This document shows positions 58,064 through 64,000 of a stretch of 64,000 nt of DNA, one piece after another (the stretch's first letter is position 1; each line of letters opens with the position of its first letter). This DNA is from Diphasiastrum complanatum. Taxonomy: Eukaryota > Streptophyta > Lycopodiopsida > Lycopodiales > Lycopodiaceae. The stretch covers positions 36,819,648-36,883,647 of the forward strand of contig CM055101.1 of NCBI GenBank assembly GCA_029204225.1. Direction: 5' to 3'. Position numbers and translations under genes: made by a program. The notes below the pieces were generated by a model. It was not told where the DNA came from. It saw only the letters and a program-made list of their open reading frames with translations, and searched no databases.

Positions 58064-58620
58064 ACCGCTTCACATCAATATTCTGCTGGCGTTATGGTCA
58101 GTTGTTTGTGATTCTTCGTTAAAATTGGACGCATTAAATGCCATAATCTGCCTTACTGATTTTATTAAGGCAGCTTTGAAAGGCAGAGGTTTCTACCTTT
58201 CAATTTTGAAAGGTGCACATGCGTTGCTCTTGCTTCAGCGGGCAGCGCCATCGCTCCTCTCAGCCAAAGCCAATGCGGGATTCATTCATTCATTTTGCTT
58301 GATTCTGGGTTGTGAGAGAGCATCGATTCATTCATTCTGGCTGTCGCTGAAAGGAGTAGAGAGCATTCTTGGAGAGAGCATTCTTGTTTTGAGGAAGAAC
58401 AGGGAGTTCTTGCATTCAGAAAGGATCAGAGAGCTTCTAATTGCTAGTTTTACTATACATTCTCTGTTGTTCTTTTTTTTCAAATAGTGATGCTGAGCTC
58501 ACAGATCACGGAAGAAGCCTGTTACTGATCTTCCTATGCTTAGATTATGGGAACAATTGCCATCAAATTGTGGATTCAAGCTTTTGGAATGGTGATCATA
58601 AGAAGAAAGCTAACATCTAT

Positions 58621-58792
58621 TTCATTCTCTCTCTCTCACAAATCTCTACCTCCGTTATCTCTCTCTCTCTTACTTTTTTTCTAATCTGTCTGTCTACACA
58701 GCCTCTCTCAGCGATCACACCATATCTCTCTCTCTCGCTCGCTCTCTCTGTCCGGCCCCTCTCAATTTCTCTCTTTTCTCTGTTGAACGGCA
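58621..58792. repeat. CT-rich low-complexity tract
   Basis: Interrupted runs of TCTCTCTC over about 170 bases, immediately left of the foldback cluster. Confidence 0.85.
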
Positions 58793-58807
58793 TCTGACCA
58801 TAACGTC

Positions 58808-58895
58808 ATAAAACGGGCCCTGAAGGGCCGGTTATGAGATTTTGGGGAGGGCTCGACCCCCAAAATCTCATAATGGGCCCTCTAGGGACCTTTAT
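58808..58895. repeat. Foldback hairpin 1
   Basis: Arms 58808-58852 and 58855-58895 are imperfect reverse complements (GTTATGAGATTTTGGGG against CCCCAAAATCTCATAA), with GGGCCC in each arm and a few bases of loop. Closely related to hairpin 2. Confidence 0.85.
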
Positions 58896-59269
58896 CTAAT
58901 ACGTTATTAGCACTTTCAGTTGTAAACAAAGCAGAAACTGGTAGATTAAATCGCGTAATCAGCCGTATGTTTTTGGTTTCACATCGTATAATATACGGTA
59001 TTTCTCTGTTTATATGACATTCATACTCTGTTACGCGTGAAGAGAGCACGAAGAATATTGGAGGCATTTCTGCTGGGGCTATGGTTCAGCGGCAGCAGGA
59101 TTGTTGAAGATAGTCTGGATGAATCTGATAGAAGGTGTGTGTAATAAGATCATGTTTGTCTATGGGAAATTGGAGTGAGTAGATTGCTCTCTTGTGCCAG
59201 TGCATGTTGCCTTCAGACCAGTAACTTTGGTGGTGATCTGTGCCTGCACTGGTCTGATTTCTGTTTTCC

Positions 59270-59423
59270 ACCTCTGATTTGAGAGCCAAATCTACGTTGC
59301 TACATATTCATGTGTTCATCATCTCATCCCCTTCTTGTGTCCTGATTTGAGAGCCAAATCTACATTGCTACAATTTCATGTCTCATCACCTTCTTGTGTC
59401 CTCTGATTTGAGAGCCAAATCTA
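59270..59423. repeat. Three-copy tandem repeat
   Basis: Three copies of a 60-70 bp unit starting CTGATTTGAGAGCCAAATCT; the last is truncated. Confidence 0.85.
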
Positions 59424-59695
59424 TAGTCATGGGTTAGACCGTTAGCTCAGAGTGAACGCCACTTGACAGATCCTCATCCACATTTCCTTCACGGTTGATT
59501 GAGGCCAGAGGTCCGTGGGTATTCGGATCGATACCTATTAGATGCCATGGATTGGAATGCAAGTCACTCACGACAGAGAGACAGAGAAATCTCCCGGACT
59601 AGAGACAGAGAAATCTGTCGGGATCGCGATGTATTCATACGGTCATATGGTACAATATGATATATTGATACGTATTAAAACGTGCTAATAACGTA

Positions 59696-59786
59696 AGATA
59701 ACGGGCCCCACAGAGGCCGTTATGAGTTTTTTGGGGGGGCTTGCCCTCCCAAAAACTCATAACGGACCCTACGGGGCCCATTATCT
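59696..59786. repeat. Foldback hairpin 2
   Basis: Arms 59696-59740 and 59743-59786 (AGATAACGGGCCCC against GGGGCCCATTATCT). It is followed at once by a single unit of the 57.6-kb minisatellite. Confidence 0.88.
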
Positions 59787-60112
59787 AATACTTTGTAGCA
59801 AAACAAACGTAAAATCTAGTTTGGATTCTTGTCACAGGTTGCGTAGTTGCGTTTCCATACACGTAATGGATTCTTTGTGCTGATTACGCCCACTTTTTGG
59901 GCTTTTTAAAAAGCATAAAATGTCATTAAATTTTCTAAGAAAAAATTTCAAAATTTTGAAGCCCATTCCAGTCCGCGTCAGACTCCGTGTCAGTCCGTGT
60001 CAGACTGCGCGCATCAGACTGCCACGTGGTAGTTTTTCATTGGTCCAAAAAATCCCAAACTGCTGATTATGCTTGTAAATGGCATGTGAAAAAGTCAAAA
60101 ACTCCATTACGC

Positions 60113-60248
60113 AATGGAAGGAGCCGGGCACAGCCCATTCTGCCCGGTTCGGCTTTCCGAAAAAATTTAGGCTCTGCCCCTCTAGGCCTCGCCCAAATTA
60201 TTTAAAAATCCTTACCGAGCAGAATGGCCTGTGCCCGACTCCTTCCAT
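60113..60248. repeat. Foldback hairpin 3
   Basis: Arms near 60113-60152 and 60216-60248 (ATGGAAGGAGCCGGGCACAG against CTGTGCCCGACTCCTTCCAT), with an AT-rich loop. Different family from hairpins 1 and 2. Confidence 0.85.
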
Positions 60249-60465
60249 AATACCTAATGCTCTCCGCTGGGGTTCTCTTTGTATTTTAAAGTCACCTTCA
60301 CTACCACAATTTTCAACCACAATTGCATTGTTGGAGTATTTGGCAAAAGCCAAATGTCTTACTAAGACATTCTTTTGGAATGACCACCATGACACCTGGA
60401 TTGCTAGTTGATTATGCCAAAATTAGCGACCGCTTGCACTTCACCCTCGCACCCAACATTACGCA

Positions 60466-60577
60466 GGGGAAGGCTTGTCGCCCTCGGGCCTTCCGTGCTA
60501 GTCAGGGCCTGCCCTCGGGCTCCCGCCCTTAGGCAAAGCCCTCCTAGCATGGAAGGCCCTTGGGCAGGGCCTTCCCC
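60466..60577. repeat. Foldback hairpin 4
   Basis: Arms 60466-60501 and 60544-60577 (GGGCCTTCCGTGCTAG against CTAGCATGGAAGGCCC), GC-rich. Confidence 0.8.
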
Positions 60578-60878
60578 CCCACAAAAACAAGCAAGAATTT
60601 GGTCTAGTTCGTCGTGGCAAGCCGAGGAAGGAACAACAGCTTGCAAAATTGTTGTGGGGCAGCACATACCCTAGTGACTTTGATCAAGAATCGATCGAAA
60701 TTCTTGCTTCTGGACAACAATGGTCTGACCAAAATTTTGGTGGGCAAATTTGTTAAGGCAAGTTAGGAAATCTCAGTTCATCAACTTGAAACCACAATTC
60801 TCTTGCGAAAGAAAATTCAGACAAAAAGCTATAAGATCAAACTAGCGAAGTGTGCTCGCCCCGTTGGGTGGGCAAACA

Positions 60879-60997
60879 TTTCAAACTTCCCCCCTCTTCC
60901 TCCCCCAACGCGTCTCCCCACATTTGCATAGAGATTTTGGGCAGCATCATGCTGCCGACCTGCCCTGAAACGTGAGAGAGGAGGGGGGAGTTTGAAA
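60879..60997. repeat. Foldback hairpin 5
   Basis: Arms near 60879-60900 and 60979-60997 (TTTCAAACTTCCCCCCTC against GAGGGGGGAGTTTGAAA, one indel), with an inner perfect hairpin GGCAGCAT-C-ATGCTGCC at 60941-60957. Confidence 0.75.
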
Positions 60998-61064
60998 ATA
61001 ATAGTGTCACAGGGTGGCTCACGTTGCCCGTGACAGCGTGAGCTGCCTTGTGACATTGTTATTT
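60996..61064. repeat. Foldback hairpin 6, MITE-like
   Basis: 28-bp arms 60996-61023 and 61037-61064 (GTGTCACAGGGTGGCTCACG against CGTGAGCTGCCTTGTGACA), a 13-base loop. No clear target duplication. Confidence 0.85.
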
Positions 61065-61830
61065 CAATTAATATAGATAATTGTTGGATAAAGCAGAGTA
61101 CTTAGTGAACTAAAGAGTGGATCTCTAGTTGTTGTTCAATTCTTTGGAATCAATTGAAAAAGGTTAACAAGGGCTGAGGGCTCCATCGAGGACAATGATA
61201 CTCTGTGTGAACAAACAATAAATAAATAAATAAGAACAAAGTACAATTGGTGAGGAGGTCCATCACAAGGACTCCTTTGTATAGTTGTTTTCATAGCTTC
61301 AGACATCTCTCGTCTTCATCCTCTCAGTAACAAACGACCAGCTTCCTCTGCCACTCGTCCTCCAAACTCCCCTCCTCATTCACGTCAGGCCTTTTTGCTG
61401 ATGATTCCATGCTTGCCTCATCATTTGTTTCCTCCGTCTGCCAACTCTGTCCTTGGCACTATTGCCCCCCCCCGTTTGGTGGTGAACCTCCTTCAACCCT
61501 TGTTGCATTCCCCCCTAAACGGGTTCCTTGCCACGTTGGCAGTCGTTTCTTTTTTCCTATAGGAGATCTTGCCCATCACCAACGTTCTTGCCTTGTGCTA
61601 CTTCAGTCGTCTCAAGGCGGCCCTCCTCTCTCAGCACCTCATTCTCCCTCTGCTTCAACTTGGTCTTGAGTTTTTTCCCTTGACATCCTCAGCACTTTTC
61701 ACTTGGGCTTTCCTCGTCCAAAGCTCTACTTTCATATTCTCCTGGCTCTCCGTCATGAAAATTAGCTTTGTAGAGCACGCGATTTCGTCCGCTATTGTCT
61801 TGTGCTCCACAGCATTATTGACATGTATAT
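61065..61830. other. Stretch without a supportable gene
   Basis: A small AATA repeat lies near 61208. Open frames at 61409-61844 are Pro/Ser/Leu-rich and show no recognisable domain. Part may be LTR of element J. Confidence 0.5.
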
Positions 61831-62147
61831 TTTGCTATACTTAATCTGATAACAGTCCTGTTGTTTTGCGTTCAGATTTGTGTCGATAGTACTATGCTTT
61901 TCTTCATTCTGTCTGACTCTCTTGTTGCTCAATCTGGTAATCTGTTCTTAGTGAATTATTATTAGTCTAGTTGTCGACAAATTTTAGTCTTGCCTTTTGT
62001 GACTGATTATCAGTCAAGCTCTTCGCGAATCATTCGCGACTAATAATTTGTCTAGTTGTTTGCGACAAATTATTCTTCTAATGTTTTGTTAATGTTTGAC
62101 TACGTAATTAGATCGACCGTGAAGGAAAACCCGCAGCAGATGACACA
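61831..62147 (+). repeat. Possible LTR remnant of element J, with hairpins
   Basis: TGTTTGACTACGTAATTA near 62093 resembles TGTTTGGCTACGTAATCA in the late part of the I LTR. The primer-binding site and leader are absent, so this passes straight into gag by deletion. Three perfect short hairpins lie at 62001-62074. Confidence 0.4.
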
Positions 62148-63248
62148 AAAATTGCCAGATGGAAGCTGAAGGATGGAAAGGCTTTCGCTTGATCATCCTC
62201 GACATTACGAATACCCAAATCGGCCATGTATCCGAGGCCCAGACATCGAAAGAAGTCTGGGACATCTTGAGCACACTATACGAAGTGCGAGATATAGCTT
62301 CCAAGCTACATCTCAAGAAGAAATTTTACTCCCTCAAGATGGTGAATGGTGATTCCTTGCAGAATCACATCAATCAGTTCAAGAACCTGCTAAGGCAAAT
62401 GGCCGCTATCGGATCGGTCATAGACGATCAAGACGCAATGATGCAACTGCTTACAAGCTTGTCAAGCTCATATGACAGTTGGGTGATGATCATCACGACA
62501 CATTCAGAACTGACTCTTTCGAGAGTCATTACTATGTTGCTGCAGGAAGACACGCGAAGGAACAAAGCCTCAAGTTCCTCAACTGATTCTTACACCTTGT
62601 ACACCAACAAGAGCACGACTAAGCAAAAGAAGAAGAAAGGACCAAAGCAATCAAAGCCAGACCAGAAACCAGCACAGCACAAAGAACAGTCGAATCCGCA
62701 GACGAAGAAGAAGTTGTTCTGCAGATACTGCAAGCGAAACAACCACAAAATTCAAGACTGTCGGATACTGCAAGCAAAGAACAACAACAAGAGGCAGTCG
62801 AATCAAGTGGCAAATCCAGCTGCAGAAGCTCCACAGCCTATTCAAGAAGCGGATCATGATGCCTTTATGACTAGCCATCAAGGAGCATCCGACGACAGTT
62901 CTTGGTTCCTGGATTTTGGTGCCACTCAGCACATGACCAGTCTCATTGGTTGTTTCGAGTCCTATACACCTTACAGTACCAAGAAATATGTTCACGTTGG
63001 CGAAAATAGCACACAAGCTATTAAAGGTGAAGGTACTATAAGATTAAGCTTTGAAATGATCAGTCTAAGCTACCTTTGAAAGTCTTGTATATACCAAATT
63101 TGTCTACGAATCTGCTCTATGTAAACAAAATCACAAATCTAGGACATAGAGTAGAATTTGAATGTGATCAGTGCAAAGTGGTTGACAGGATAGGCCAGAT
63201 CCTAGCACTCAAAAAGAGACATGGATACTTGTATAAATTAAGTAATTG
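62148..63248 (+). pseudogene. Element J gag and protease
   Basis: Gag begins inside the domain (ARWKLKDGKAFA), shifts frame near 62190, then stays open to 63079: TSKEVWDILSTLYEVRDIAS, LHLKKKFYSLKMVNGDSLQ, QMAAIGSVIDDQDAMMQLL. The zinc knuckle FCRYCKRNNHKIQDC lies near 62717-62760. Protease follows: SSWFLDFGATQHMTS near 62900, where the catalytic D-S-G is D-F-G. After a frameshift near 63055 it continues LPLKVLYIPNLSTNLLYVNK and LALKKRHGYLYKLSN, ending in TGA. Gag here is the best-preserved gag of the I/J family. Confidence 0.85.
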
Positions 63249-63309
63249 ATTTTCTACCTCTAGTCAAACGCTCAGTACTTCTATTCATGCAAATAAAAGT
63301 AACCTTGGA

Positions 63310-64000
63310 AAGCTATGGACAAAGAGTATTCCTCTCTGATCAAGAACCAGACATGGTCACTAGTCGAAGCTCCTATTGGCTGCAATATCATTGATTGCAA
63401 ATGGATCTTTCAGATCAAATACAATGCCAACGGAGCAATTGATTGAAAAAAAAAAGCACGAGGATTCATTCAAATCCCCAACGTTGACTACAACGAGACT
63501 TTCAATCCAGTAGTCAAGCATTCGTCGATTCGAGCACTCTTGTTTTATGCTGCAACTGCCGACCTCGAAGTACATCAACTTGATGTGCAAACAGCCTATC
63601 TGAATGGAACTATACAAGAAGACATCTACATGATCCAGCCCGAAGGATACATTCTGGAAGGTATGAAGAATCATGTCTGTAAACTCCACAAAGCACTTTA
63701 CGGCTTGAAACAGTCTGCCAGAGCTTGGTTTCAGAGGATCAACACATTCCTCATTGGACAAGGATTCAAACCAAGCACTATTGATTGCAATGCCTATTCC
63801 AAGTCAGTGCAACAATCCTTCATTATCATCACCTTATATGTGGATGATACGTTGCTCTTCAGCAACAATACCAATTTGGTCAAGGATTCCAAGCAGATGC
63901 TGTTTTCAGAGTTCGACATGACTGATCTGGACAAAGCTCACTTTTTTTTGGGCATTCAAATCCACAGAGACAGAGCGAGACGACTGATTTACATCACTCA
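63310..64000 (+). pseudogene. Element J RT, running off the window
   Basis: Right after protease the text jumps to RT: KAMDKEYSSLIKNQTWSLVE, CKWIFQIKYNANGAI, then a stop, NVDYNETFNPVVKHSSIRAL, HQLDVQTAYLNGTIQEDIYM, VCKLHKALYGLKQSARAWFQ, LYVDDTLLFSNNTNLVKDS (YVDD intact near 63840), AHFFLGIQIHRDRA. The whole integrase is missing between about 63250 and 63310. The RT continues past base 64000, so its 3' end and LTR are not seen. Confidence 0.88.

Noticed and set aside
58029-58487. 152-codon open frame
   Set aside because: It begins inside a tandem duplication, is Leu/Ser-rich with no domain, and ends in a low-complexity tract.
60404-60674. Overlapping GC-rich open frames on both strands
   Set aside because: They coincide with foldback hairpin 4, whose inverted arms produce mirrored frames.
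61409-61844. Two overlapping open frames of 86-91 codons
   Set aside because: Composition-driven (Pro, Ser, Leu); no motif, no partner copy.

Overview
The window looks like nuclear DNA of a land plant with a large, repeat-rich genome. It is AT-rich and almost wholly built from LTR retrotransposons: many Ty1/copia copies, several Ty3/gypsy copies (one a chromovirus), and one putative fragment of a non-LTR-type reverse-transcriptase tail. Primer-binding sites matching plant initiator tRNA-Met (TGGTATCAGAGC) occur in most copia elements and in one gypsy element. I cannot name the species from sequence alone. No rRNA, tRNA, CRISPR array or complete ordinary host gene was seen. The only likely host-gene piece is one FAD-monooxygenase-like first exon at about 34.4-34.6 kb (minus strand).

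Layout, left to right. 0-3 kb: a copia RT scrap, then a decayed minus-strand copia (K) with its 5' LTR. 3.0-9.8 kb: a plus-strand gypsy gag remnant split by copia A1 (3095-9070, target duplication ATCTG). 9.8-11.2 kb: an LTR and a piece of internal region of element L, with a (GA)47 tract. 11.2-25.6 kb: an unidentified coding remnant (M) split by chromovirus C (11318-24593, duplication TTACA), whose own 5' LTR is split by the intact copia D (18273-24431, duplication GTTGT). 25.6-29.8 kb: a minus-strand gypsy (B), internally deleted. 29.8-31.4 kb: a chimeric retroelement ORF (F). 31.5-32.3 kb: a probable solo LTR (Q). 32.3-32.6 kb: a gypsy gag scrap (P). 34.4-34.6 kb: the FAD exon. 34.7-40.6 kb: the intact, nearly unmutated minus-strand copia E. 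40.9-43.6 kb: the non-LTR-type RT tail and a very old copia RT. 44.2-50.8 kb: a copia RT (H) split by the non-autonomous element G. 51.3-55.2 kb: decayed copia I with its 3' LTR. 55.2-55.9 kb: gypsy remnant O. 56-61 kb: tandem repeats and a cluster of foldback hairpins. 61.8-64 kb: a copia of the same family as I (J), lacking integrase and running off the end.

How the parts work together. D and E each keep a full gag-protease-integrase-RT-RNase H frame with all catalytic residues visible, both LTRs, a primer-binding site and perfect target duplications, so they could be autonomous. G and F carry a conserved ORF built from rearranged retroelement pieces and would depend on enzymes supplied in trans. 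The clearest unexplained signals are: a 14-16 bp palindrome containing CACGTG shared by the LTRs of four otherwise diverged copia families; an internal duplication in the F/G ORF; a run of six hairpin elements at 58.8-61.1 kb; and nonsense mutations that are mostly CAG to TAG, as expected if CHG-methylated cytosines are deaminated.
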